Source: Thermoplasmata archaeon (lineage in GTDB: Archaea; Thermoplasmatota; E2; JACPAO01; JAHFTW01). From it: a stretch of 64,000 nt of DNA. Below the pieces are notes generated by a model. That model was given only the letters and a program-made list of their open reading frames with translations. It was not told where the DNA came from and did not search any database. Of the stretch, positions 16,502 through 24,737 are shown piece by piece. Within the stretch, counting starts at the first letter, position 1; every line of letters starts with the position of its first letter. Location of the stretch: the NCBI GenBank assembly GCA_023269235.1, contig JAHFTW010000001.1:312729-376728 (forward strand), in the 5' to 3' direction. A program made the translations under genes and the position numbers.

Positions 16502-17455
16502 GTGACGGGTCTCCCGCTCCTGCCAGTCGCCGGCGCGGCAACAGGAAGCGGGCGCCCGCGGTTGCCCGAGTGGTTCAAGGTTCGGCCCCCGAGCGGCGAG
16601 CAGTACGGCGCCATCAAGCAGGCTCTTCGCGAGCGTGGCCTGAGCACCGTCTGCGAGGAGGCGCGCTGCCCCAACTTGAGCGAGTGCTGGAGCGGCGGCA
16701 AATCGGGGCGCGGCACGGCGACGCTCATGGTGATGGGCGGCGTCTGCACGCGCGGCTGCCGGTTCTGCTCCGTCCCGACCGGCAAGCCCGGCCCCCTCGA
16801 CCCCGAGGAGCCCCGCAAGGCCAGTGAGACAATTGGCATCATGGGCGTCGGCTACGTCGTCATCACGAGCGTGGATCGCGACGACCTTCCGGACCGTGGC
16901 GCGGCGCACTTCGCAGCCGTCATCGCCCAATGCAAGCAGGACCACCCCGACCTCCTGGTCGAGGTCCTCACCCCGGACTTCGCCGGCAACCCCGGCGCGA
17001 CCGCGACCATCCTGGCCGCCAAGCCCGACGTCGTCGCGCACAACATCGAGTCGGTCCGCCGCCTCACGCCGCTCGTGCGCGACCGCCGCGCCGCGTACGA
17101 CCAGAGCCTCGACGTCTTGCGCAACTACAAACGCGACGGCGCAAAGCACACCAAGACGAGCATCATGGTCGGCTTCGGCGAGCGCGAGGAGGAGGTCGAG
17201 GAGACCCTGCGCGACCTGCGCGAGGCGGGCGTGGACATCGTCACCATCGGCCAGTACCTCCGCCCCACGCAGGAGGCCCGCCACCTTCCCGTCACCGAGT
17301 TCGTCCACCCGACGCAGTTCGCGAAGTACCAGGCGATGGCGCAGCGCATGGGCTTCCTCTACGTCGCGAGCGGCCCGCTCGTGCGCTCCAGCTACAAGGC
17401 CGGCGAACTGTTCCTGGAAGGACTCATCCGAGGCGCCAACCCGGTGGCCCCGTAG
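16502..17455 (+). CDS. lipA: Lipoyl synthase
   Basis: 317 residues from GTG 16502; the frame is also open from a TTG at 16454 that overlaps the previous stop. The auxiliary cluster motif C-x4-C-x5-C (Cys51, 56, 62) and the radical-SAM motif C-x3-C-x2-C (Cys82, 86, 89) are both intact, as is the C-terminal R-S-S-Y motif whose serine ligates the auxiliary cluster. It inserts two sulphurs into protein-bound octanoyl groups. The likely clients are the glycine cleavage H protein (gcvPB at the window start) or 2-oxoacid dehydrogenases. Confidence 0.96.
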   Translation: MTGLPLLPVAGAATGSGRPRLPEWFKVRPPSGEQYGAIKQALRERGLSTVCEEARCPNLSECWSGGKSGRGTATLMVMGGVCTRGCRFCSVPTGKPGPLDPEEPRKASETIGIMGVGYVVITSVDRDDLPDRGAAHFAAVIAQCKQDHPDLLVEVLTPDFAGNPGATATILAAKPDVVAHNIESVRRLTPLVRDRRAAYDQSLDVLRNYKRDGAKHTKTSIMVGFGEREEEVEETLRDLREAGVDIVTIGQYLRPTQEARHLPVTEFVHPTQFAKYQAMAQRMGFLYVASGPLVRSSYKAGELFLEGLIRGANPVAP

Positions 17456-17471
17456 GCCGTCGCCGCAACCT

Positions 17472-17478
17472 GTAAATC
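17472..17478 (+). promoter_or_regulatory. TATA-like box for 17501 gene
   Basis: GTAAATC is centred 26 nt before the ATG at 17501, consistent with a leaderless transcript and with independent transcription from the lipA operon. Confidence 0.5.
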
Positions 17479-17500
17479 AAAGTCCAGCCGATGGCTTGGC

Positions 17501-17890
17501 ATGGCTGGCAAAGACCCTTCCGACGGCGCGTCCGCGTTCCTGGCGGCGTTTCTCGCGCGCGACTTCGACGCCGTCCGCGCCACCCTGGCCCCGGACGTCG
17601 AGTTCCGCTTCGTCACCCCGAACAAGGTGAAGGACCTGGTCGGGCCCGACGAGGTGCTGAATCACCTCAAGCTCTGGTTCGGCTCCGGCGAGCGCCGCGC
17701 CGTCCAGAGCGGCGTCGAGGCGACGCCCCCCGGCCGCAGCCGCGTCTGGTACAACCTTGAGGTCCGCCCGCAGCCGGTGACGAAGGACCCGCGCTGGCAC
17801 CGCATCGAGCAGCAGGTGTACGTCTCCGCCGGCCCGGGGCCCATCAAGTCGTTGGGCCTGCTGTGCACCGGGTTCATGCCCGTGGCGTAG
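17501..17890 (+). CDS. SnoaL/NTF2-like small protein
   Basis: 129 residues. The helix-rich start (FLAAFLARDFDAVRATLAPDVEFRF) followed by antiparallel strands (SRVWYNLEVRP, HRIEQQVYVSA, IKSLGLLCTGFMP) is the nuclear transport factor 2/SnoaL cone fold. Such proteins include isomerases, small hydrolases and ligand binders; no catalytic set can be assigned. It is a single gene with its own putative promoter. Confidence 0.65.
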   Translation: MAGKDPSDGASAFLAAFLARDFDAVRATLAPDVEFRFVTPNKVKDLVGPDEVLNHLKLWFGSGERRAVQSGVEATPPGRSRVWYNLEVRPQPVTKDPRWHRIEQQVYVSAGPGPIKSLGLLCTGFMPVA

Positions 17891-17974
17891 AAACGCCATC
17901 CATGCAAACTCAAGCTAGAAAGCGGGCAACGTGGTGGCCGGGGCGATGACGGGCGCGACGCGGGCGGTCTCCTG

Positions 17975-18523
17975 ATGCCCGTCCAGGACTATCTTCCCTA
18001 CTTCCAGCTCGCGGCGCAAATCGGCATCGTCGTCGGCACGCTGTTCGCAGGTTACCAGATCATCATGGCGGAGCGCGGGCGCCGCGAGCAGGCCGCCATC
18101 CAGACGGTGACAGCCTTCAACACGCAGGAGTTCCGCGACGCGTTCGCGAAAATCTACACGCTCCCGCTTGGGGCTTCGGCGCAGCACGTCCGCGACGCGG
18201 GCGCCGACATGGAGGACGCGGCGACGACCATTATGATGACGTTCGAGATGATGGGCGTCCTCGTGCACAGCCGCATGGTCCCCATCGAGACCGTGGACCA
18301 GGCCATTGGCGGCTTCTTGCGCGAGTCCTGGCGCCGCCTCGAGAAGTACGTCGCCTGGAAGCGCGCCGAGGTCCAGTCGGTGCGCTGGGGCGAGTGGTAC
18401 CAGTGGCTCTTCGAGCACCTCGCCGTCAACCCGCGTCGGGCCATTGGGGCCTACGAGGCGTTCCGCTCCTGGCAGCCCGAGCCGTACGGCCAGTGGCTGA
18501 GCCACCGCTTGTTCAAGCGCTGA
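17975..18523 (+). CDS. DUF4760-like membrane-anchored protein
   Basis: 182 residues. One hydrophobic segment near the N-terminus (residues ~11-30) is followed by an RRREQAAIQTVTAFNTQEFRD segment and a helical cytoplasmic domain with FEMMGVLVHSRM and FLRESWRRLEKYVAWKR. This arrangement (N-terminal membrane helix, then F..EFR, then MGVLVH) resembles the DUF4760 family. The function of that family is unknown. The MITE-like element starts 14 bp after its stop. Confidence 0.65.
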   Translation: MPVQDYLPYFQLAAQIGIVVGTLFAGYQIIMAERGRREQAAIQTVTAFNTQEFRDAFAKIYTLPLGASAQHVRDAGADMEDAATTIMMTFEMMGVLVHSRMVPIETVDQAIGGFLRESWRRLEKYVAWKRAEVQSVRWGEWYQWLFEHLAVNPRRAIGAYEAFRSWQPEPYGQWLSHRLFKR

Positions 18524-18537
18524 CGCCGCCCGCTGGA

Positions 18538-18712
18538 CACAGATTCAGCAGATGCCTTCTGCATGGCCTCGGCAAGACCTGGAAAAGGTCGGCGAAAGTC
18601 GACGAGAATGCAGCAGATGCCGGCGGGGACGTCGGACGAATCTGCGCCATTCTGACGGTTTGATGACGCCGTGCTTGCGGGCCCTTAGCGCCAAAAATCT
18701 GCGAAATCTGTG
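18538..18712 (-). repeat. MITE-like intergenic element, copy B
   Basis: 175 bp bounded by CACAGATTCAGCAGA (18538-18552) and TCTGCGAAATCTGTG (18698-18712), an imperfect inverted repeat (13 of 15). It is in reverse orientation to copy A at 13956-14132, with which it shares interior blocks. No gene is seen within it. Confidence 0.65.
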
Positions 18713-18763
18713 TCTCGGCGAGGCCGGTAGCGCCATCAAGCAGGACCTCCTGGGCGGCTTGCC

Positions 18764-19363
18764 ATGGGAACGAACAGCCACGGGACCGTCACGGTCGGCG
18801 GCAAGAAGGTCAACTGCGAGGCGGACTTCGCGAGCGATCATGTCGTCTTCTCCGGCGGCCGCCGCGGCGAGGTCAAGTACAGCAAGATCAAGGTCCTCGG
18901 CACCGCCGGGGGCAAACTGCGCATCGAGGTGGACGGCGCCGTCATGGAGTTCCCGCTCGGCGACAAGGTGGACCGCATCGCCAACAAGATCCGCAAGCCG
19001 CCGACGCTGCTGGACAAGCTGGGCATCAAGGAGGGCGCCGTCGGCAACTTCGCCGGCACGCCTGCGTGGTTCGCCAAGCCCGCCGAGGCCGCCGGCCTCA
19101 AGGAAGGCTTCCCCCGCACCCCGGTCCCGCTCCTCATCGTCTCCGTCGGCAGCCCCGACGAGCTGGCCTTCGAGGAGTGGACGCGCCGCATCACGCCCGA
19201 CGGCGCGGTCTGGGTCGTGTACCGCAAAGGGGGCCACGGCATGCGCGAGCTCGACGTCATCCAGATCGGCCGCGAGTCCGGCCTCAAGGACATCAAGGTG
19301 GCGCGCTTCGACGACTCGCACAGCGCCCTGAAGTTCGTCCTCCCGCTCGCGGACCGCCCATGA
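18764..19363 (+). CDS. DUF3052-like protein
   Basis: 199 residues. The N-terminal ~75 residues are a small beta barrel-like domain (VNCEADFASDHVVFSGGRRGEVKYSKI). Residues ~80-199 (LLDKLGIKEGAVGNF..AVWVVYRKGG..ELDVIQIGRESGLKDIKVARFDDSHSALKFVLP) match the layout of the DUF3052 family. DUF3052 function is unknown. The stop overlaps the start of the next gene by 4 bp (ATGA), so the pair is translationally coupled. Confidence 0.7.
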   Translation: MGTNSHGTVTVGGKKVNCEADFASDHVVFSGGRRGEVKYSKIKVLGTAGGKLRIEVDGAVMEFPLGDKVDRIANKIRKPPTLLDKLGIKEGAVGNFAGTPAWFAKPAEAAGLKEGFPRTPVPLLIVSVGSPDELAFEEWTRRITPDGAVWVVYRKGGHGMRELDVIQIGRESGLKDIKVARFDDSHSALKFVLPLADRP

Positions 19364-19698
19364 CGACGCGGCCGACCTTCCTCGGCATGCCCGTGGATCC
19401 GCAGTCGCGCTGCGTCCACTGGAGCGGCCCCACCGACATCGTGGCGTTCCGTTTCTCCTGCTGCGACGGCTGGTGGCCGTGCGCCCAGTGCCACGTGGCG
19501 ACCGCCGACCATGATGCCATCCCTTGGCCGATGTCCCGCTTTTCCGAGCCGTCCGTGCTGTGCGGCGCCTGCGGCCATTCGATGGCGGTCCCCGACTACA
19601 CGGGCTCTCGCTCGCGTTGCCCGTCCTGCGCAGCGGTGTTCAACCCGCGCTGCAAGGCGCACTGGCCGCTCTACTTCGAGCAGCCCGGCTGCTGCTGA
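19360..19698 (+). CDS. CHY-type zinc finger protein
   Basis: 112 residues from the ATG overlapping the previous stop. The CHY zinc finger pattern is complete: C-x-H (RCVHW), CC (FSCCDGWWPC), C-x2-CH (CAQCH), a C-x2-C pair (CGACGH) and C-x2-C (CPSCA), ending in a cysteine-rich tail. It probably binds two or three zinc ions. Archaeal and bacterial stand-alone CHY proteins are of unknown function. It is coupled to the DUF3052-like gene and convergent with the antiporter gene, 4 bp apart. Confidence 0.85.
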   Translation: MTTRPTFLGMPVDPQSRCVHWSGPTDIVAFRFSCCDGWWPCAQCHVATADHDAIPWPMSRFSEPSVLCGACGHSMAVPDYTGSRSRCPSCAAVFNPRCKAHWPLYFEQPGCC

Positions 19699-19702
19699 GC
19701 GC

Positions 19703-20959
19703 TCACCAAGCGCCGGCCGGCCCGTTGATCCGACGGCGGACGCCCGGCTGGAGGAGGAGGGCGACCACAAGACCGTTCGCCAGGATGGTGAGGAGGATGA
19801 CGAGCGCCGCGAGCGGGGGCAGGAGGTCCGTCCCGGACAGCCCGAAGCGCGAGGCTGGGATGAGGGCCGCGGCGGCGGTGGGCAGGCCGCACGGAAACAT
19901 CGCCGCGACGGCGGCGCGGTCGTAGCGCGACGGAAGGCGGCGCCGGCCCAGGAGGCCGATGGCCCAGACGCGCGCCACGATGACGGCCAGCGCCAGGAGG
20001 GCCGCGGCGCCCAGGAACGCGGGCCGCGCGAGAAGCCCCACGTCGAGCGTGACGCCGAGGCCGAGGAACACGAAAGAGCGGATGGCGAGCATGGCGTGCC
20101 GGTGGAACGTCGAGGGGTCGCCGGCGGCGCGGGGCGCGGCCGTGGGGAGCCCTTCCGGGTGCTCGGCGGCGACCAGGGCCGTGGCGCGCGAGCTGTTGCC
20201 GAGGACGAGCGCGAACGTGAGGACCGCGAGCGGGCCGGAGCCGTGCAGGACCTCGGTGGCCGCGTAGACGAGGAAGACGGCGCCCACGGTGACGATGGAG
20301 GCGTGGCCGCCCGTCCAGCGCTGGCCGAGGACGTGCGACCATCCCCATCCGGCCGCGAGCCCCGCCGCCACGGCCACCGCGAAGCTCAGCACGAGACCGA
20401 GCGCGAAGGAGGCCGGGCCGCTTCCGGGCACGGCGAGCGAGGAGGCGAAACTGAAGACGCCGACGACGACGAGGACGTCGCCGGCCGCGGCCTGGAGGCT
20501 GACGAGCGCGACGGCCTCGCGACTGACGCGCATGATGCGGATGAGCGGGATGACGATGGCGACGCCGGCGCCGCCGAAGCACATGCCGAGGAGAATGGCC
20601 GTGGAGGCGGGAAGGTCAAGGACGGCGATGCCGACGCCCGCGCCCAGCACGGCGGTTGCCCCCCATGCGGCGGCGGCGAGCAGCAGGGCGGGGCCGGCCC
20701 CGCTGCGCAGGTCACGAAGCTGGATGTCCAGGCCCCCATCGAACAGGATGAGCAGGATCGCGGCGATGCCCGCCAGCGGCGCGATGGCGGAGAAGAGACC
20801 TGCATCGAGCAGGTGAAGGAGCGGGCCGACCACGACCCCCAGGAGGATGAGCTGCAGGACGTCGGGGATGTGCGTGCGTTGGAAGAGGTGCGACGCCGCC
20901 ACCGACGCGACGGCGACGAAGCCGGCCGTGGCGAGCAGGTGCAGGACGTCGAGGGCCAT
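19703..20959 (-). CDS. CPA-family cation/proton antiporter
   Basis: 418 residues with about twelve hydrophobic segments. Family features include FDGGLDIQL near residue 73, the LQAAAGDVLVVVG helix with an Asp in the middle of the membrane (the ion-binding acidic residue), and the late GVTLDVGLL segment. It belongs to the Na+/H+ exchanger (CPA1/CPA2) superfamily; ion specificity is unclear. There is no C-terminal RCK or Trk-A domain. It lies 9 bp downstream of the thiolase gene on the same strand, probably co-transcribed though functionally unrelated. Confidence 0.85.
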   Translation of the reverse strand: MALDVLHLLATAGFVAVASVAASHLFQRTHIPDVLQLILLGVVVGPLLHLLDAGLFSAIAPLAGIAAILLILFDGGLDIQLRDLRSGAGPALLLAAAAWGATAVLGAGVGIAVLDLPASTAILLGMCFGGAGVAIVIPLIRIMRVSREAVALVSLQAAAGDVLVVVGVFSFASSLAVPGSGPASFALGLVLSFAVAVAAGLAAGWGWSHVLGQRWTGGHASIVTVGAVFLVYAATEVLHGSGPLAVLTFALVLGNSSRATALVAAEHPEGLPTAAPRAAGDPSTFHRHAMLAIRSFVFLGLGVTLDVGLLARPAFLGAAALLALAVIVARVWAIGLLGRRRLPSRYDRAAVAAMFPCGLPTAAAALIPASRFGLSGTDLLPPLAALVILLTILANGLVVALLLQPGVRRRINGPAGAW

Positions 20960-20968
20960 GCCGGGATC

Positions 20969-22129
20969 TCAGTACACTTCGAACAGGACGGCGTAGCCTT
21001 GGCCGCCGCCGACGCACATCGTTTCAATGGCGAGCCCGCCGCCCTTTCGGCCAAGCGAGTTGAGGATGTGGGCCGCGATGCGCGTCCCCGTGGCGCCGAG
21101 CGGGTGGCCGAGAGCGATGGCCCCGCCTTCCGGGTTGACGATGTCCTCGGGGACGCCGAGCGCCCGGACGCTGGCGAGGACCTGGGAGCCGAACGCCTCG
21201 TTGATCTCGAAATGGTCGAGGTCCGACACCTTGGTGTTGGTCTGCTTGAGGAGCTTCGTGACCGCGGGGATGGGGCCGACGCCCATGATCTCGGCTTCGA
21301 CGCCGGCGACGGCGGCGCCCAGGATGCGCGCCTTGGGCTTGAGGCCGTGCTGCTCGGCGAACTTGGCGCTCGTGAGGAGGCTCATCGCGGCGCCGTCGGA
21401 CATCTGGCTGGCGTTGCCGGCCGTGACGACGCCGTCGGCCTTGAACGCGGGCTTGAGCGAGGCGGTGGCCTCGTAGGTGGAGCCGTAGCGAATGCCTTCG
21501 TCCCTGGTGACCGTGAGGGGCTGGCCGTCGGGGCCGGGGACGGTGATGGGGACGATCTCGGCGTCGAAGAGGCCGGCCTTCTGCGCGGCCTCGGCCCTGT
21601 TGTGCGAGCGGACGCCCCAGCGGTCCATCTCCTCGCGGTTGACCTTGTAGCGTAGGGCGACCTCCTCGGCGGTGATGCCCATGGCGTTGTAGTAGGTCTG
21701 GCGCGCCTTCCACATCCGGGGGTTGACGTAGAGCTCCGGGGTCATGCCGACCATCGGGATCATGCTCATCGTCTCGGCGCCGCCCGCGATGATGCAGTCG
21801 TTCCAGCCGGACTCGATGGTGGCGTGCGCCATCGCCATCGCGTAGAGCGAGCTGGAGCAGAAGCGGTTGATGGTCGCTGCGCCCGAGGAATCCGGGAGGC
21901 CGGCCAGCAGTCCGACTTGGCGCGCCATGTTGTAGCCCTGCGGGCCCTCGGTCATCGCACAGCCGACGAGGAGGTCTTCCACGAGTTTGGCGTCGAGCTT
22001 GGTGCGGGCAAGGAGGCCCTGGATGCACCAGGCGCCAAGGTCGTCGCTGCGGGTCTTGGCGAACGCTCCCTTGAACGCGCGGCCAATGGGGGTGCGGCAG
22101 GCGTCGACGAGGACGGCCTCAGGCTTCAT
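20969..22129 (-). CDS. Thiolase (acetyl-CoA C-acyltransferase)
   Basis: 386 residues, full length. The nucleophilic Cys91 sits in NRFCSSSL, the histidine in GGAIALGHPLGATG and the second cysteine in CVGGGQG. These three form the thiolase catalytic set. The NRFCSSSL form resembles degradative 3-ketoacyl-CoA thiolases (FadA-type) rather than the sterol-carrier-like archaeal thiolase. It cleaves 3-ketoacyl-CoA or condenses acetyl-CoA. A dienoyl-CoA reductase-like SDR (39268) and FabI (56562) in this window suggest acyl chain metabolism. A GTATAA box on the minus strand (22152-22157) is ~25 nt before the ATG. Confidence 0.92.
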   Translation of the reverse strand: MKPEAVLVDACRTPIGRAFKGAFAKTRSDDLGAWCIQGLLARTKLDAKLVEDLLVGCAMTEGPQGYNMARQVGLLAGLPDSSGAATINRFCSSSLYAMAMAHATIESGWNDCIIAGGAETMSMIPMVGMTPELYVNPRMWKARQTYYNAMGITAEEVALRYKVNREEMDRWGVRSHNRAEAAQKAGLFDAEIVPITVPGPDGQPLTVTRDEGIRYGSTYEATASLKPAFKADGVVTAGNASQMSDGAAMSLLTSAKFAEQHGLKPKARILGAAVAGVEAEIMGVGPIPAVTKLLKQTNTKVSDLDHFEINEAFGSQVLASVRALGVPEDIVNPEGGAIALGHPLGATGTRIAAHILNSLGRKGGGLAIETMCVGGGQGYAVLFEVY

Positions 22130-22149
22130 CGCGTGCGGGACGACCTGGA

Positions 22150-22157
22150 CGGTTATA
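22150..22157 (-). promoter_or_regulatory. TATA box for thiolase gene
   Basis: GTATAACC on the minus strand is centred about 25 nt upstream of the thiolase ATG at 22129, giving a leaderless or near-leaderless transcript. Confidence 0.55.
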
Positions 22158-22180
22158 CGCTTGCGTCTTGGCCTGACCCC

Positions 22181-22240
22181 ACCACGGATTCAACGGATTT
22201 CGCGGACCCTGAAGGTTCCGTGCGTTCCGTGCAATCCGTG
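22181..22240. repeat. 60 bp inverted-repeat element
   Basis: CCACGGATT (22181-22189) and AATCCGTGG (22232-22240) are perfect 9 bp inverted ends that extend imperfectly inwards (CAACGGA/TTCCGTGC). The end word resembles the CACAGATTYAGCAGA ends of the MITE-like elements with A-to-G changes, so it may be a shortened relative. It lies in the divergent thiolase/EamA gap. Confidence 0.5.
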
Positions 22241-22267
22241 GTTCGTCGACGAAACGGCCGCCCTCAA

Positions 22268-23206
22268 ATGCCCGGATGGGGTCCAATCCGCGTGGCCGAT
22301 TCCAAGCCCGCGTTCCCGCCCGGTCTGGGCGTCGCGGTGGCGGTGGCGTCGGTCTCGTTCGCGGCCCCGCTCTTCCGGCTCGCCGATGCCCCCGCGCTGA
22401 CGGCGTCGTTCTGGCGCCTCGCGTTCGCGGTCCTCATCCTCCTGCCGTTCTGCGGCAAGGCGACGGTGGCGTGGGTCCAGTACAAGCGCGCCGACTGGGC
22501 CATCACGGCCGCCTCCGGCGTCGCGCTCGCGTTCCACTTCGGCCTGTGGGTCACCAGCCTCTTCCTCACCAGCGTCGCGGCCGCGACCTGCCTTGTCACC
22601 CTGCAGGCCGTCTTCGTCGCGCTCGGCGGGCACTTCCTTCTCGGCGACCGCCTGACGCGCCGCTCCTGGGCCGGCGTCGTGGTCGCCATCGCGGGCGGCC
22701 TCGCCATCGCGTTCGCCGACGGCCAGCTCGCGCCAGACTCCGCCAAGGCCCTTCTCGGTGACATCCTCGCGCTCGTCGCGGGACTCGGCTCTGCCGCCTA
22801 CATGCTCATCGGCCGGCGCCTGCGGCAAGGCCGCGGCCTGCTCGAGTATGCGGTCCCCGTGTACGCCATCGCGGCCCTCGCCCTGCTCGTCGCCCTGCCT
22901 TTCGTCCACCAACCGCTCACGGCAGGCCTCGGCTCCTCCAACTTCCTCGCCTTCGTCCTCCTCGCCGCGGTCCCGATGATTGGGGGCCACACCGTCTCCA
23001 ACTGGGTGCTCAAGCACCTGCCCGCGCACACCATCGCGACATGGATTCTTCTCGAGCCGGTCGGAGCCGCCCTCCTTGCCTGGCCGCTTGTCGGCGAGGT
23101 CCCTCAAGTCGCCGTCCTCGGCGGCGGGGCTCTCGTCTTGTTGGGGGCATTCATGACGATTCCGCGCAAGGCGAGCGCCGTTGTCGCGGCGGAGCCGCCC
23201 GGATAG
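22268..23206 (+). CDS. EamA/DMT family transporter
   Basis: 312 residues from ATG 22268. Ten hydrophobic segments form two EamA repeats (residues ~20-150 and ~165-295), with FWRLAFAVLILLPF in the first and WILLEPVGAALLAWPLVGE in the second. The latter is a hallmark of drug/metabolite exporters. The substrate is unknown, and could be amino acids or metabolites. The start is chosen at the first ATG after the 60 bp inverted repeat; the frame remains open upstream. Confidence 0.85.
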   Translation: MPGWGPIRVADSKPAFPPGLGVAVAVASVSFAAPLFRLADAPALTASFWRLAFAVLILLPFCGKATVAWVQYKRADWAITAASGVALAFHFGLWVTSLFLTSVAAATCLVTLQAVFVALGGHFLLGDRLTRRSWAGVVVAIAGGLAIAFADGQLAPDSAKALLGDILALVAGLGSAAYMLIGRRLRQGRGLLEYAVPVYAIAALALLVALPFVHQPLTAGLGSSNFLAFVLLAAVPMIGGHTVSNWVLKHLPAHTIATWILLEPVGAALLAWPLVGEVPQVAVLGGGALVLLGAFMTIPRKASAVVAAEPPG

Positions 23207-23268
23207 CGGTTCACCCGGCTTGCCGGCAGCCTCAAATGGGTCGCGTTCCAAGTCTTCGCCCCGGTGAC

Positions 23269-23799
23269 ATGATGCCCCGCTCCATCCCGCGTTCCACCTC
23301 TGCCAAGCCCCGCGCCAAGGCGGCCTCCAAGCCTGCCCCCAAACCGGCCTCGAAGGCCCGCGTCGCGCCGAAGGCCCCGCAGGCCAAGATTGCCTTGCCC
23401 GCCGCGCCGCGTCTGCGCGCGGAGCCCACGGTCCAGCTTGCTGACGCCCTCGACAGCATGGCCGTGGCGCTCCACAAGGGCAAGAAAGTCCTCAAGGCCG
23501 ACATCGAGGCCGCCGGCCTAGCCGCTCACCATCTCCGCCCCCGCCATGCTCCCGAGGAGTCCGCCAACGCGGTCCGGTTCGAGTCCGCCCGCGCCGTCCT
23601 CCTCATCAACGCCTCCGGCGCCGCCGCGGGCAAGAGCCCCGCGACGTGGGACGCCGAGGACGCCGCCCGTCGCCTGGCGGTGGACCTGCGCGGCTACGCC
23701 ACGCACACGGTCCCCGAGCCGGTCGAGGCCGGAAGCCGCGCCCGCCCCGGCGAGGTCGCGGCCCGCCTCAAGCGCCGCTACGCTCGTCTTGGCAAGTAG
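23269..23799 (+). CDS. Basic-tailed protein of unknown function
   Basis: 176 residues from ATG 23269 (ATG 23236 and 23272 are alternatives). The first ~50 residues are almost entirely Ala, Lys, Pro, Ser and Arg, like a histone H1 or nucleic-acid-binding tail. The C-terminal ~110 residues (LADALDSMAVALHKGKKVLKADIEAAGL..ARLKRRYARLGK) are helical and end basic. I do not recognise the fold. Non-specific DNA or RNA binding is a reasonable inference, not shown. Confidence 0.6.
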   Translation: MMPRSIPRSTSAKPRAKAASKPAPKPASKARVAPKAPQAKIALPAAPRLRAEPTVQLADALDSMAVALHKGKKVLKADIEAAGLAAHHLRPRHAPEESANAVRFESARAVLLINASGAAAGKSPATWDAEDAARRLAVDLRGYATHTVPEPVEAGSRARPGEVAARLKRRYARLGK

Positions 23800-23820
23800 G
23801 CGGGTCGCCTCCGCCGACGC

Positions 23821-24237
23821 TCAGGCGTGGCAGGGGATTTCGCCCAGGACCTCGGTCACGGTCTCGAGCGCGCCCATGTAACGCAGTGCGAGCAGGCGCG
23901 ATCCCTTGACGTGCAGGCTTCCCGACAGGATGGCCTTGCGCTCGGAAAGCTCGCCTTTCTGCACGGCGGCGAAGACGGCGTAGGGACCTTCGATGGTGAG
24001 GGTCGGCTCCGGCAGCGTCGCAAGAACGCCGTCCGTGTCGTGGCCCATGCGCCCGTCCGCGAGCCCTTTGCCGTCGAAGTGGGCGTAGAGGTAGTGGTAG
24101 CGGTCCGCCGGCGGGTCCTTGATGTGGATGAGAAGGCGGATGTTGATGCCCTTGACTGCTTCGGCGATGCGCGGGTCGCCCCGCATCACCTCGAGCGCCT
24201 TCGTCCCCCAGCCATGGCCCAAGTAGGGGACCGTCAA
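23821..24237 (-). CDS. SCP2 sterol-carrier-like protein
   Basis: 138 residues from TTG 24237; a GTG at 24294 in the same frame would add 19 residues of low-complexity Ser/Arg/Trp sequence. The body (IRLLIHIKDPPADRYHYLYAHFDGKGLADG..PTLTIEGPYAVFAAVQKGELSERKAILSGSLHVKGSRLLALRYM) follows the SCP2 pattern of five strands and helices, with the D-x-V/I and G-x-L/K-x2-G-D/N-like segment. It probably binds fatty acyl chains or other hydrophobic ligands in the cytoplasm, in keeping with the thiolase nearby. Confidence 0.75.
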   Translation of the reverse strand: MTVPYLGHGWGTKALEVMRGDPRIAEAVKGINIRLLIHIKDPPADRYHYLYAHFDGKGLADGRMGHDTDGVLATLPEPTLTIEGPYAVFAAVQKGELSERKAILSGSLHVKGSRLLALRYMGALETVTEVLGEIPCHA

Positions 24238-24298
24238 CAGACCTAGCCAGCGGGGCCAGGATGATGAAGCGCGCGTTTCGCTCCCCCACCGCACCCGC

Positions 24299-24303
24299 TA
24301 AAT
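24299..24303 (+). promoter_or_regulatory. TATA-like box for thioredoxin
   Basis: TAAAT within GCTAAATGGG is centred 27 nt before the ATG at 24328, consistent with a leaderless mRNA. Confidence 0.5.
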
Positions 24304-24327
24304 GGGCGCGGCGAGTCCGACGACCCC

Positions 24328-24648
24328 ATGAGCGGTTCCGTCGCCACCGTCACCGATGCCAGCTTCCAGCAGTTCACCACGCAGGGCGGCGTCGTCCTCG
24401 TGGATTTCTGGGCGCCCTGGTGCGGCCCCTGCCGCCGCGTCGGGCCCGTCATCGAGCAGCTCTCCGGAGAGATGCCCAACGTCCACTTCGGCAAGCTCAA
24501 CACCGACGAGAACCAGATGACCTCGGTCCAGAACGGCGTCATGAGCATCCCCACCATCATGGTGTACAAGGACGGCCAGAAGGTGGACCAGATCGTCGGC
24601 GCCTACCCGAAGGAACACTTCGTGGCCGCGCTCAAGAAGCACCTCTGA
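24328..24648 (+). CDS. trxA: Thioredoxin
   Basis: 106 residues, standard thioredoxin length. The active site WCGPC has Cys32 and Cys35, the cis-proline is in SIPTIMVYKDG, and the buried Asp is in VDFWAPW. It reduces cytoplasmic disulphides and probably serves OsmC or peroxiredoxin-type enzymes. It is a single gene with its own leaderless-type promoter, divergent from the SCP2 gene. Confidence 0.96.
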   Translation: MSGSVATVTDASFQQFTTQGGVVLVDFWAPWCGPCRRVGPVIEQLSGEMPNVHFGKLNTDENQMTSVQNGVMSIPTIMVYKDGQKVDQIVGAYPKEHFVAALKKHL

Positions 24649-24707
24649 GCGCCCTCCCTGGCCACGCTGCCCCGCCCTGCGGTGGTTCGCGAACGCGTCG
24701 GCAAAGA

Positions 24708-24715
24708 CGATAAAC
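24708..24715 (+). promoter_or_regulatory. TATA box for 24738 gene
   Basis: GATAAACC is centred about 26 nt before the GTG at 24738, matching the leaderless spacing seen elsewhere in the window. Confidence 0.5.
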
Positions 24716-24737
24716 CCGGAGAGGGTCAATCCGCTCT

